Shown here: piece after piece, positions 1 to 7,723 of the stretch | Position numbering within the stretch: the first letter of the stretch is position 1 | How the letters are laid out: each line of letters starts with the position of its first letter | Assembly (NCBI RefSeq): GCF_004217215.1 | Contig: NZ_SHKP01000004.1 | Coordinates: 1,148,829 to 1,212,828, forward strand | Length of the DNA stretch: 64,000 nucleotides | DNA from: Rivibacter subsaxonicus | GTDB lineage: Bacteria > Pseudomonadota > Gammaproteobacteria > Burkholderiales > Burkholderiaceae_C | Direction of reading: 5' to 3' | Position numbers and translations under genes: made by a program | Notes under the pieces: model-generated | Databases searched by the model: none | What the model was told of the DNA's origin: nothing | What the model saw: the letters and a program-made list of their open reading frames with translations, nothing else

Positions 1-737
1 TGTACGGCGATGCCGGCTACGCGCGGCTGCGCGCGGCGCGGGTGGCGGTGGTCGGTGTCGGTGGCGTCGGCTCCTGGGCCGCGGAGGCGCTGGCACGCAG
101 CGGCGTGGCCGAGCTGACGCTGGTCGACCTCGACCACGTGGCCGAGTCCAACATCAACCGCCAGGTCCACGCGCTCGAGGCCACGCTCGGCCAGGCCAAG
201 GTGCTGGCGCTGCGGGATCGCATTGCCGGCATCCATCCGGGTTGCGTCGTGCATGCGGTCGAGGCCTTCGTCGGCGACGCGGACGCGACACCGTGGCCCG
301 CGCTGCTGCCGGCGCCGGTTGATGTCGTCATCGATGCCTGCGACGCGCCGCGCGCCAAGACGCTGATCGCGGCCTGGGCGCTACAGACGCGTTCGCCGCT
401 GGTGATCGTCGGCGCCGCCGGCGGCAAGCGGCAGGCGCAGCGGGTCGCGGTCGACGACCTTGCACGGGTCACGCACGATCCGCTGCTCGCCTCGCTGCGC
501 CAGCGCCTGCGACGCGAGCATGGTGCCGCGCGCAGCGGCACGATCGGCCTGGCTTGCGTCTACACCGACGAACCGGTCAGGCGACCGGATGGCGAATGCG
601 AGGTCGACGGCAGCCTCAACTGCGCGGGCTACGGCTCGGTGGTCACGGTCACCGCGAGCTTCGGCCTGGTCGCGGCCAACGTGGCGATCGAGCAGATTGT
701 CAATTCACGGCTCGAAGGGCTTGAGTCGACTCCGTGA
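1..737 (+). CDS. tcdA: tRNA threonylcarbamoyladenosine dehydratase TcdA (5' partial)
   Basis: The reading frame is open from base 3, so the native start lies before the window; 244 residues are visible. It is an E1-like ThiF/MoeB family protein: a Rossmann loop GVGGVGSWAAEALARSG near visible residues 18-34, the adenylation motif LVDLDHVAESNINRQ, then DACDAPRAK. TcdA uses ATP to cyclise t6A37 to ct6A in tRNAs that read ANN codons, in the cytoplasm. The sequence INRQVHALEATLGQAK and the closing region around CAGYGSVVTV fit TcdA better than ThiF or MoeB, which usually sit with thiamin or molybdopterin genes. The two tRNAs that follow are lysine tRNAs, a class that carries t6A. The tRNA promoter overlaps the 3' end of this gene. 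Confidence 0.9.
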   Translation, partial: YGDAGYARLRAARVAVVGVGGVGSWAAEALARSGVAELTLVDLDHVAESNINRQVHALEATLGQAKVLALRDRIAGIHPGCVVHAVEAFVGDADATPWPALLPAPVDVVIDACDAPRAKTLIAAWALQTRSPLVIVGAAGGKRQAQRVAVDDLARVTHDPLLASLRQRLRREHGAARSGTIGLACVYTDEPVRRPDGECEVDGSLNCAGYGSVVTVTASFGLVAANVAIEQIVNSRLEGLESTP

Positions 738-750
738 GTGTGGTTATACT
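721..750 (+). promoter_or_regulatory. Probable sigma-70 promoter of the tRNA-Lys pair
   Basis: TTGAGT (721-726) and TATACT (745-750) are separated by 18 bp. The expected transcription start is a few bases before the first tRNA at 763. The -35 box lies inside the last codons of tcdA. The match to consensus is seen directly; activity is inferred. Confidence 0.6.
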
Positions 751-762
751 AGCGGGCTCGCT

Positions 763-838
763 GGGTTGTTAGCTCAGTTGGTAGAGCAGCGGACTTTTAA
801 TCCGTAGGTCGTGGGTTCGAGTCCCGCACAACCCACCA
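763..838 (+). tRNA. tRNA-Lys (anticodon TTT)
   Basis: A 76-nt cloverleaf with the CCA end encoded. The acceptor stem GGGTTGT pairs with ACAACCC, the D arm is GCTCAGTTGGTAGAGC, the anticodon stem GCGGA pairs with TCCGT, and the loop CTTTTAA gives anticodon TTT at positions 34-36. The T arm contains GGTTCGAGTCC. It reads AAA/AAG lysine codons. Confidence 0.97.
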
Positions 839-882
839 CCGACGGACCCACTGTCCGCGGCGCAGGCTTCAGAAAAGTTTCA

Positions 883-958
883 GGGCTCTTAGCTCAGTTG
901 GTAGAGCAGCGGACTCTTAATCCGTAGGTCGAGTGTTCGAGTCACTCAGGGCCCACCA
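883..958 (+). tRNA. tRNA-Lys (anticodon CTT)
   Basis: A second 76-nt lysine tRNA, with CCA encoded, 44 bp after the first. The anticodon loop CTCTTAA gives anticodon CTT. D and anticodon arms are the same as in the first copy, while the acceptor and T stems differ (GGGCTCT pairs with AGGGCCC through one wobble). It reads AAG, the major lysine codon in this high-GC genome. It is probably co-transcribed with the UUU tRNA. Confidence 0.97.
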
Positions 959-960
959 GA

Positions 961-1005
961 AAAGCGAACGGCTAGCAGGTAGACACCTGCTGGCCGTTTT
1001 GCTTT
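961..1005 (+). terminator. Intrinsic terminator of the tRNA-Lys operon
   Basis: A 14-bp stem (967-980 with 985-998, one G-T wobble, loop AGAC) is followed by TTTTGCTTTG. An outer AAAGC/GCTTT pairing extends it. Confidence 0.85.
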
Positions 1006-1065
1006 GTGCCGCGCTTGGCGATAACCAGCATGGTCGCGCGCGGCGGCGCCGACAGAATCGGCGCC

Positions 1066-1962
1066 ATGCAAATCGACTTCGTCAGCCTCGTGCTGCTGCC
1101 GGCCGCGCTGGCCTTCATCATGTTCTCGCTCGGCCTCGGTCTGACCGGGGGCGACTTCGCGCGCATCGTGCGCCAGCCACGCGCGCTGCTGGTCGGCATG
1201 CTGTGCCACTTCGTGTTGCTGCCGCTGGCCGCCTATGCGCTGATCCGGCTATTCGGCATCACCGGCGCGTTCGCGGTGGGTTTCATGATCCTCGCCGCCT
1301 GCCCGACCGGCACGACCTCGAACCTGCTGACCTTCCTGGCGCGCGGCGACGTGGCGCTGGCGCTGAGCTTCACCGCGGTGGCCAGCGTGCTGACGATCTT
1401 CACGCTGCCGCTGATCGTCTCGTGGTCGCTGCAGCAGTTCATGGGCGGCGGCCGCGCGGTCTCGGCGCCGGCCGGTCCGATGATGGCCCAGGTGTTCCTG
1501 ATCCTCGGCGTGCCGGTGGCGCTGGGCATGCTGATGCGGCGCCTCAAGCCGCAGAGTGCGCTGCGGCTGGAACCGGTGGCGACCAAGGTCTCGACCGTGC
1601 TGTTCATCGTCATCGTGCTGTTGGCCGTGATCAAGAACTGGGTGCTGCTGACCGCCAACTTCGCGACGCTGGCGCCGATGGCGGTCGTGCTGAACCTGTC
1701 GATGCTGGCCTGCGGCTTCGCGGTTGCCTGGCTGGCGCGGCTGTCGCGCCGGCAGTCGATCACGCTCGGCATCGAGAGCGCGGTGCAGAACGCCACGCTG
1801 GCGCTGGTGATCGCCAGCACCGTGCTGCAGGACGAAGCGATGGCGATCCCGGGCGCGATCTACGGCGTGCTGATGTATGCCGGCGGCCTGCTGTTCGCCT
1901 TCGTCGCGCGCCGCTTCGTCGATACACCGGTGGCCGCCGCGCCCAGCGTGCATGCGGCCTGA
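1066..1962 (+). CDS. Bile acid:sodium symporter (BASS) family transporter
   Basis: A 298-residue, almost wholly hydrophobic protein with about nine membrane segments and the BASS layout: MFSLGLGLTGGDFARIVRQP at residues ~20-39, followed by conserved AACPTGTTSNLLTFLARGD, where an asparagine and small residues form the sodium/substrate site, and a late GIESAVQNATLAL stretch typical of the second crossover helix. These are sodium-coupled inner-membrane carriers of organic anions; the substrate cannot be told. I chose ATG 1066 because an upstream in-frame ATG-like start at 1006 would add 20 non-conserved residues and begin next to the tRNA terminator. It stands alone between the tRNA genes and the LapA-like gene. 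Confidence 0.88.
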   Translation: MQIDFVSLVLLPAALAFIMFSLGLGLTGGDFARIVRQPRALLVGMLCHFVLLPLAAYALIRLFGITGAFAVGFMILAACPTGTTSNLLTFLARGDVALALSFTAVASVLTIFTLPLIVSWSLQQFMGGGRAVSAPAGPMMAQVFLILGVPVALGMLMRRLKPQSALRLEPVATKVSTVLFIVIVLLAVIKNWVLLTANFATLAPMAVVLNLSMLACGFAVAWLARLSRRQSITLGIESAVQNATLALVIASTVLQDEAMAIPGAIYGVLMYAGGLLFAFVARRFVDTPVAAAPSVHAA

Positions 1963-2008
1963 GGGCGGTCGATATACTGAATCGAAACCCAGACCGAGGA
2001 GCCATTCC

Positions 2009-2230
2009 ATGCGCTACGTGCACATCGCGATCATCGTGCTGCTGACGATCCTGGTATTGACGTTCAAGTTCCAGAACCTGCAGTCGGTGACGGTCGAGTT
2101 CTTCGCGTTCAGCATGACGATGCCGGTCACGCTGCTGATCCTGCTGGTCTACGTGCTGGGCATGTTCACCGGCGGCGCGCTGTGGAGCCTGCTGAAGGGC
2201 TCCTACAAGGGCGGTTTCGAGTCACACTGA
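2009..2230 (+). CDS. LapA domain-containing small membrane protein (DUF1049)
   Basis: A 73-residue protein with two membrane helices (residues ~4-22 and ~38-60) and the LapA/DUF1049 pattern: FKFQNLQSVTVEFF between the helices, then LLVYVLGMFTGGALWSLLKG. Family members such as E. coli LapA act in the inner membrane with LapB to assemble or regulate lipopolysaccharide; that role is inferred here. No lapB is adjacent. GAGGA 8 bp before ATG 2009 fixes the start. A TATACT box at 1973-1978 could be a -10 element for this gene, but no good -35 precedes it. Confidence 0.8.
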   Translation: MRYVHIAIIVLLTILVLTFKFQNLQSVTVEFFAFSMTMPVTLLILLVYVLGMFTGGALWSLLKGSYKGGFESH

Positions 2231-2244
2231 GTGAGAGGCCGCGC

Positions 2245-3135
2245 TCAGCGCGGCGACTGGCGCGCTCCGGGGCGCCAGAACCCGGTCGCCAGGCTGGTGC
2301 CGAGCAGGATCAGCGCGCCGCCGCCGAGCATCGTGAGCGTCAGTCGCTCGCCGAGGAACAGGCCGCCCCAGAGCACCGCGAACAGAGGGATCAGGAAAGT
2401 CACCGCGATCGCGTTGGCCGGCCCGACATGGGCGATCAGCCTGAAGTACAGCAGGTAGGCCAGGCCGGTGCTGAGCACGCCGAGCGCGATCACCGCGCCC
2501 CAGGCCAGCGGCGGTGCTGGCTGTGCCGGCCACGCGCCAAGACCGAGCGGCAACAGCAGGACCGCTGCGGCGAGTTGGCTGCCGGTGGCCGTGGCCATCG
2601 GCGGGACGCCGGCGAGCCACTTCTTGCTCATGCTGGCACCCAGGCCGTACATCAGCGTCGCGCCGAGGCAGGCCAGCACCGCGAAGCCGACGGCCTCGGC
2701 ACCGGGCTTGAACGAGGCCTTGTCCCAGGCCAGCCAGATCACGCCGACGAAGCCGATCGCGAGGCCGAGAACGCGTGGCGGCGTCAGGCGGTCGCCGAGC
2801 CAGGCCCAGGCAATCAACGCCGCCCACAGCGGCGAGGTGGCGTTGAAGATCGAGGCCAGCCCGGCGTTGATCGACAGCGCCGCATAGGCGTAGGCGAGGA
2901 AGGGCAGTGCCGAGTTGACGATGCCGACGAGCGCGATCGGCTTCCAGTGCCGGTGCATGGCCGCCCACTCGCCGCGCCACAGCAGCAGCGGCAGCAGCAC
3001 GGCCGCGGCGATCGCCACGCGCAGCGCGGCCAGCGCCAGCGGGCCGAAGTCGGCCGCGCCGAGCCGCATGAAGAGGAACGAGGCGCCCCACAGGGCCGCC
3101 AGCAGCAGCAGCTCGAACAGGTCGCGCTGCTTCAT
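2245..3135 (-). CDS. EamA/DMT family permease
   Basis: A 296-residue inner-membrane protein of about ten helices, organised as two EamA repeats. The first begins LLLAALWGASFLFMRLGAADF, and the second ends FLIPLFAVLWGGLFLGERLT, both hallmark drug/metabolite transporter sequences. Such carriers usually export amino acids or metabolites; the substrate is unknown. The start codon overlaps the stop of ogt (ATGA at 3132-3135), so it is translationally coupled as the last gene of the alkylation-repair operon. A permease in this position is unexpected for DNA repair. It runs convergent to the LapA-like gene, 14 bp away. Confidence 0.85.
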   Translation of the reverse strand: MKQRDLFELLLLAALWGASFLFMRLGAADFGPLALAALRVAIAAAVLLPLLLWRGEWAAMHRHWKPIALVGIVNSALPFLAYAYAALSINAGLASIFNATSPLWAALIAWAWLGDRLTPPRVLGLAIGFVGVIWLAWDKASFKPGAEAVGFAVLACLGATLMYGLGASMSKKWLAGVPPMATATGSQLAAAVLLLPLGLGAWPAQPAPPLAWGAVIALGVLSTGLAYLLYFRLIAHVGPANAIAVTFLIPLFAVLWGGLFLGERLTLTMLGGGALILLGTSLATGFWRPGARQSPR

Positions 3136-3656
3136 GCGGCGCGTTCCAGCGCGGTCGGGCTGTGACGCGCCTCGTGCGCCAGCAGCGCGGTCTTGCGATC
3201 GAGTCCACCGGCGTAGCCGGTGAGGCTGCCGTCGCGGCCCAGCACGCGGTGGCAGGGCACGATGATGCCGATCGGGTTGCGGCCGACCGCCGCCCCGACC
3301 GCGCGCACCGCGGCCGGCTTGCCGATGGTCTGCGCGATCGCGCCATAGCTGGTGGTGGCGGCAAAGGGCAGTGCCGACAGCGCATGCCAGACGGCTTGCT
3401 GGAACTCGGTGCCGGCGGCGTCGAGCGGGATCTCGAAGCGCTCGCGCCGGCCTTCGAAGTACTCGCTCAGCTGCCGTGCGGTCAGCGCGATCCAGCGTTG
3501 CCCGGCATCGACCCTGGCGTCGATCACGTCCGGGTGGTGGCGCTGGTCCTCGAACCAGAGGCCGGCCAGGCCGCGTTCGGTGGCGGCGATGAGCATCGGG
3601 CCCATCGGCGTGTCGATCGTGGCCTGGGCCGCCAGGCGTTCGCAGGGGTAGTTCAT
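3132..3656 (-). CDS. ogt: Methylated-DNA-[protein]-cysteine S-methyltransferase
   Basis: A 174-residue suicide repair protein that removes O6-alkyl groups from guanine (and O4 from thymine) onto its own cysteine. The active site GIIVPCHRVLG places the acceptor Cys at residue 135; the upstream EFQQAVWHALSALPFAATTSYGAIA region is the DNA-binding helix-turn-helix, and GYAGGLDRKTALLAHE closes the fold. The start ATG at 3656 overlaps the stop of the Ada-AlkA gene by four bases, and its own stop overlaps the EamA start, giving a three-gene coupled operon. Length matches Ogt rather than the larger Ada. Confidence 0.95.
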   Translation of the reverse strand: MNYPCERLAAQATIDTPMGPMLIAATERGLAGLWFEDQRHHPDVIDARVDAGQRWIALTARQLSEYFEGRRERFEIPLDAAGTEFQQAVWHALSALPFAATTSYGAIAQTIGKPAAVRAVGAAVGRNPIGIIVPCHRVLGRDGSLTGYAGGLDRKTALLAHEARHSPTALERAA

Positions 3657-5122
3657 GCTGCAGTCTCCAACTCGTGCCACAGCCGCATCACGGCATGTGA
3701 TCTGAAGGGGCGCCAGCCTTCGGCCAGCGCGTCGATGTGCTTGGGGTCGCGGCTGCCGAGCGCCTGCCAGAGGCCGACATCGCTGCTGGGCCAGGCATCG
3801 CGCCAGCCGAGCGTGCGCATCGCGATCAGCTGGGCGCTCCACGGGCCGATGCCGGGCAGCGCCTGCAGTTGCTCGATCACCGGCCGCGCTTCGGCGCCAT
3901 GTTCGAGTCGGAGGCTGCCGTCGGCGAGTGCCACCGCCAGCGCCTGCAGCGCACGCACCCGCTGGCGCACGATGCCGAGCGTGCCGATGGCCTCGGGCGT
4001 GGCGGCCGCGATCGCCGCCGCGCTCGGAAACAGGCGCGTGATCTCCGGCCACGGCGTGGCTACCGGCTTGCCGAAGCGCTCGACCAGCCGCTGCGCCAGC
4101 GTGCGCGCGGCCTTCACCGTGACCTGCTGGCCGAGGATCACGCGTGCTGCGATCTCGAAACCGTCGAGCGAACCCGGTAGCCGCAGCCCCGGCCGCGAGG
4201 CCAGCGGCAATCGCGCGAGCACCGGATCGATCAGCGCCGGATCGGCATCGAGGTCGAAGGCGTCACGCAGTCGCGCGCTCAGCAGGCCGAGTGCCGGCGC
4301 CAGCACAGGGGCGGCGTCGACCACCAGTTCGCAGCGCGCGGCGTCGACCTGCACGCCGAGCCAACCGACCAGATCCTGCCTGCCGTGACGCAGCCGCAGG
4401 CTGCGCGCGTAGCGCTCGTCGCGCACCAGTTCGACGCCGGCCATCGCGCGCCGGTCCAGGAAGCCGAACAGCGCCGGCGCATCGAAGGGGGGTCTGAAAC
4501 CCAGCCGGATTCGCAGCGCCGAGGGCTCGGCCGGCAGTGATTCGGCGCCGTTGCGGCGCAGCCGGCTCGGGCTCAGCCGGTAGCGCTCGACGAAGGCCGC
4601 GTTGAAGCGGCGCAGGCTCGCGAATCCGCTCGCCAGCGCCACCTGCGTGATCGGCTGCGCGGTGTCGCTGAGCAACTGCTTGGCCAGCAGCAGGCGCCGC
4701 GTCGTCAGGTACTCGACCGGATTCACGCCATGCTCGGCCACGAAGATGCGGCGCAGATGGCGATCGGTCACGCCCAGGCGCGCTGCCAGTGCGGGCATCG
4801 CCGGCGCCTCGCCGGCCTGCACCGCGGCATCGATCATCCGTGCCGCCGCCTGCGCCAGGCTGGCCGAGGAATCCATCAGCGACAGGCCCGGCGCCAGTTC
4901 GGGCCGGCAGCGCAGGCAGGGGCGGAAGCCGGCATGCTCGGCGCGCGCGGCGCTGTCGAAGAAGCGGCAGTTGGCGCGACGCGGCAGCCGCACCCGGCAG
5001 ATCGGTCGGCAATAGATGCCGGTCGAGGTGACGCCGACGAACATGCGGCCGTCGAAGCGGGCATCGCGCGCCTGCAGTGCCTGCCAGGCGGTGTCGGCAT
5101 CGAGCGTCGGGGGCTGGTCCAT
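3653..5122 (-). CDS. Ada-type regulator fused to AlkA 3-methyladenine glycosylase
   Basis: A 489-residue three-part protein. Residues 1-80 are the Ada zinc domain with Cys38, Cys42, Cys69 and Cys72, the same spacing and numbering as E. coli Ada, where Cys38 takes methyl groups from phosphotriesters. Residues ~85-185 are an AraC-type helix-turn-helix (DRHLRRIF, then SGFASLRRFNAAF). Residues ~200-489 are AlkA: an AlkA N-domain followed by a helix-hairpin-helix glycosylase, LPGIGPWSAQLIAMR, with the catalytic Asp in WPSSDVGLW. It therefore senses methylation, likely activates transcription and excises alkylated bases. It heads the operon with ogt, which supplies the O6-guanine activity missing from the fusion. 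Start ATG 5122 fits Ada numbering. Confidence 0.93.
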   Translation of the reverse strand: MDQPPTLDADTAWQALQARDARFDGRMFVGVTSTGIYCRPICRVRLPRRANCRFFDSAARAEHAGFRPCLRCRPELAPGLSLMDSSASLAQAAARMIDAAVQAGEAPAMPALAARLGVTDRHLRRIFVAEHGVNPVEYLTTRRLLLAKQLLSDTAQPITQVALASGFASLRRFNAAFVERYRLSPSRLRRNGAESLPAEPSALRIRLGFRPPFDAPALFGFLDRRAMAGVELVRDERYARSLRLRHGRQDLVGWLGVQVDAARCELVVDAAPVLAPALGLLSARLRDAFDLDADPALIDPVLARLPLASRPGLRLPGSLDGFEIAARVILGQQVTVKAARTLAQRLVERFGKPVATPWPEITRLFPSAAAIAAATPEAIGTLGIVRQRVRALQALAVALADGSLRLEHGAEARPVIEQLQALPGIGPWSAQLIAMRTLGWRDAWPSSDVGLWQALGSRDPKHIDALAEGWRPFRSHAVMRLWHELETAA

Positions 5123-5312
5123 GCCTCGATCATAGGCAGCCGGCGCGGCCGCAGTCGCCGTTTTCGGACCTGTGCCCGGGCATCCGCCGCCCCTCGTGGC
5201 GGCCGCATCCGGCACCGCCAGCCGCGGGGGCCGGGTCAGGCGAGCGGCGGCACCCGGCCGGCGCTCCCTACAATGCGCCGGCCTCAGGTCGAGGTGCTTC
5301 TCGAAGCGATTC

Positions 5313-6704
5313 ATGCAAACCAACGCCTCCGTCTTCAAGGCCTACGACATTCGCGGCATCGTCGGCCAGACCATCGACGAAGCCTTTGCCGAGCATCTGG
5401 GCCGAGCCTTCGGCACCGAGGCCATCGCCGCCGGCGAGCGCGCGGTGGCGGTCGGGCGCGACGGGCGACTGTCCGGTCCCGGTCTGGCGGGCGCGCTGAT
5501 GCGCGGTCTGGCCTCGACCGGGCTCGACGTGGTCGACCTCGGCGCGGTGACCACGCCGATGGTCTATTACGTGGCCGCGACCCGTGCGGCGCAGGGCTGC
5601 CGCAGCGGGATCCAGGTGACCGGCAGCCACAACCCGAAGGACTACAACGGTTTCAAGATGGTGCTCGCCGGCCGCGCGATCTATGGCGAGGAGATCCAGG
5701 GCCTGCGCCGTCGCATCGAGGCCGAGGCCTACGCCACCGGCAACGGCCGCGTCGGCACGATGGACGTGCTGCCCGAATACAGCGCGCGCATCGTCGGCGA
5801 CTGCAAGCTGGCGCGGCCGATGAAGATCGTGGTCGATTCCGGCAATGGCATTCCCGGGGCGTCGGCGCCCGGCATCCTGCGCGCGCTCGGCTGCGAGGTG
5901 ATCGAACTCTATTCCGAGGTCGATGGCGACTTCCCGAACCATCATCCCGACCCGAGCAAGCCCGAGAACCTGGTCGACCTGATCCGCACGGTCAAGCAGA
6001 CCGGCGCCGAGCTGGGCCTGGCTTTCGACGGCGATGGCGACCGCCTCGGCGTGATCACCGCCGACGGCCAGAACATCTTTCCCGATCGCCAACTGGTGCT
6101 CTACGCGCGCGACATCCTCTCGCGCGTCAAGGGCGGCTCCGTGATCTTCGACGTCAAGTGCAGTCAGCGCCTGGCGCCCGAGATCCGCGCCGCCGGTGGC
6201 GTGCCGCTGATGTGGAAGACCGGCCATTCGCTGATCAAGGCCAAGCTCAAGGAAACCGGCGCGCCGATCGCCGGCGAGATGAGCGGCCACATCTTCTTTG
6301 CCGAGCGCTGGTACGGCTTCGACGACGCCACCTACACGGCTGCGCGCCTGCTCGAGATCGTCTCGCGCAGCAAGGACCCGAGCAAGCTGCTCAACGCGCT
6401 GCCCGAGAACCTGAGCACGCCGGAACTGAACGTGCCCTGTGCCGAGGGCGAGCACCACGCGGTGGTGGCGAAGCTGCGCGAGGTTGCCAGCTTCCCGGGT
6501 GCGCGCGAGATCATCACCATCGACGGCCTGCGCGCCGAGTACGACGACGGCTTCGGCCTCGTGCGTGCGTCGAACACCACGCCGGTGCTGGTGCTGCGCT
6601 TCGAGGGCACGACGCAGACGGCGCTCGAGCGCATCCAGCACGACTTCCTGACCGCGATCCGCGCCGTCAAGCCCGACGCGCGGATCGCCGCGGCGGCGCA
6701 CTGA
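5313..6704 (+). CDS. algC: Phosphomannomutase/phosphoglucomutase (AlgC/ManB type)
   Basis: A 463-residue alpha-D-phosphohexomutase interconverting mannose- or glucose-6-phosphate and the 1-phosphate, feeding sugar nucleotides for LPS and polysaccharides. The phosphoserine loop QVTGSHNPKD puts the catalytic Ser at 105; the metal loop FDGDGDRLGV lies near residue 240; the sugar-binding loop GEMSGHIFF and the phosphate loop RASNTTPVLVLRFEG follow. The N-terminal AYDIRGIVG is typical of AlgC/ManB and unlike GlmM. It precedes waaC and waaA, consistent with a role in envelope sugar supply. The start ATG 5313 lacks a strong ribosome site. The 190-bp gap to the divergent Ada-AlkA gene must hold both promoters. 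Confidence 0.9.
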   Translation: MQTNASVFKAYDIRGIVGQTIDEAFAEHLGRAFGTEAIAAGERAVAVGRDGRLSGPGLAGALMRGLASTGLDVVDLGAVTTPMVYYVAATRAAQGCRSGIQVTGSHNPKDYNGFKMVLAGRAIYGEEIQGLRRRIEAEAYATGNGRVGTMDVLPEYSARIVGDCKLARPMKIVVDSGNGIPGASAPGILRALGCEVIELYSEVDGDFPNHHPDPSKPENLVDLIRTVKQTGAELGLAFDGDGDRLGVITADGQNIFPDRQLVLYARDILSRVKGGSVIFDVKCSQRLAPEIRAAGGVPLMWKTGHSLIKAKLKETGAPIAGEMSGHIFFAERWYGFDDATYTAARLLEIVSRSKDPSKLLNALPENLSTPELNVPCAEGEHHAVVAKLREVASFPGAREIITIDGLRAEYDDGFGLVRASNTTPVLVLRFEGTTQTALERIQHDFLTAIRAVKPDARIAAAAH

Positions 6705-6726
6705 GCAAGACGGGCAGGCGGCCGCG

Positions 6727-7716
6727 GTGCGCGTTTTGATCGTGCGCCTGTCGTCGCTCGGCGACGTGGTGCATGCCGCGCCGGTGGTCGCCGACATCCA
6801 CGCCGCCTTGCCCGGCACGACGATCGACTGGGTCGCCGAGGAGGCCTTCGTTCCGCTGGCGCGCTGCATCGCCGGCGTCGATCGCGTGGTGCCGGTGGCG
6901 CTGCGCCGCTGGCGCAAGCAGTGGCGCGCCTCGCGCGAGGAGCGGCGAGCCGCGCTCGCCGAGCTGCAGAGCGAGCGCTACGACGCGGTGATCGACCTGC
7001 AGGGCCTGATCAAGAGCGCGCTGGTCGCGCGCCTGGCGCGGGTGCGCGCCGGTGGCGTGCGCGCGGGACTGGCCAATCGCACCGACGGCTCGGCCTACGA
7101 GCCGCTGGCGCGCTGGGCCTACAGCCAGGCGGTCGCGATGCCGCCGCGCATCCACGTGGTCGAGCGCTCGCGCCGCTTGGCGGCGGCCGCACTCGCCTAC
7201 GCGCCCCAGGGCATGCCGAGGATCGACTGGACGCCGCCGGCGCTGCCCGCGGACGACGTGGCTTGGGCCGACCCGCGCGCGGTCTGGCTGGTCCACGGTT
7301 CGGCCAAGACCGTCAAGCTGCTCGACGAGACGTTCTGGGCCACCATCGCCACGGCGCTGGTGGCCGAGGGCTGGCGCGTGATGCTGCCGTGGGGCACCGA
7401 CGAAGAGCGCGCGCGCTCGCAGCTGATCGGCGCGCTGGCGGACGCCGGCGAAGCGGTGCGCGTGCCGCCACGCCTGCCGCTCGACCGCCTGACCAGTGTT
7501 CTGCAGCAGAGCGCCGGTTCGATCGGCCTCGATACCGGCCTGTCGCACCTGAGTGCCACGCTCGGCAGGCCCAGCGTGCAACTCTTTCTGGAAGACAAGG
7601 CCTGGCGCGCGGCGATCGACTGGATGCCGCGCACGCGGGCGCTGCAGGCCACGGCTGCCATTCCGATCACGCCTGAATTCGCGTTGTCGGCATGGCGCGA
7701 GGTCGCCGCCGGGTGA
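6727..7716 (+). CDS. waaC: Lipopolysaccharide heptosyltransferase I
   Basis: A 329-residue GT-B family 9 glycosyltransferase that adds the first heptose to Kdo in the LPS inner core at the cytoplasmic face of the inner membrane. The N-terminus MRVLIVRLSSLGDVVHAAP is diagnostic; the C-terminal half carries the donor site with SIGLDTGLSHLSATLGRPSV, including the acidic and His residues seen in WaaC. It begins with GTG 22 bp after the mutase gene. The downstream waaA start lies just beyond its stop, so mutase, waaC and waaA look like one operon. Confidence 0.93.
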   Translation: MRVLIVRLSSLGDVVHAAPVVADIHAALPGTTIDWVAEEAFVPLARCIAGVDRVVPVALRRWRKQWRASREERRAALAELQSERYDAVIDLQGLIKSALVARLARVRAGGVRAGLANRTDGSAYEPLARWAYSQAVAMPPRIHVVERSRRLAAAALAYAPQGMPRIDWTPPALPADDVAWADPRAVWLVHGSAKTVKLLDETFWATIATALVAEGWRVMLPWGTDEERARSQLIGALADAGEAVRVPPRLPLDRLTSVLQQSAGSIGLDTGLSHLSATLGRPSVQLFLEDKAWRAAIDWMPRTRALQATAAIPITPEFALSAWREVAAG

Positions 7717-7723
7717 GCGCTTC

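Noticed and set aside
4730-6739. Very long overlapping open frames, for example 669 codons on the plus strand across the Ada-AlkA and mutase genes
   Set aside because: They are high-GC shadows of real genes: Arg/Ala/Gly-rich, no recognisable domain, and they cross the ends of well-supported genes on both strands.
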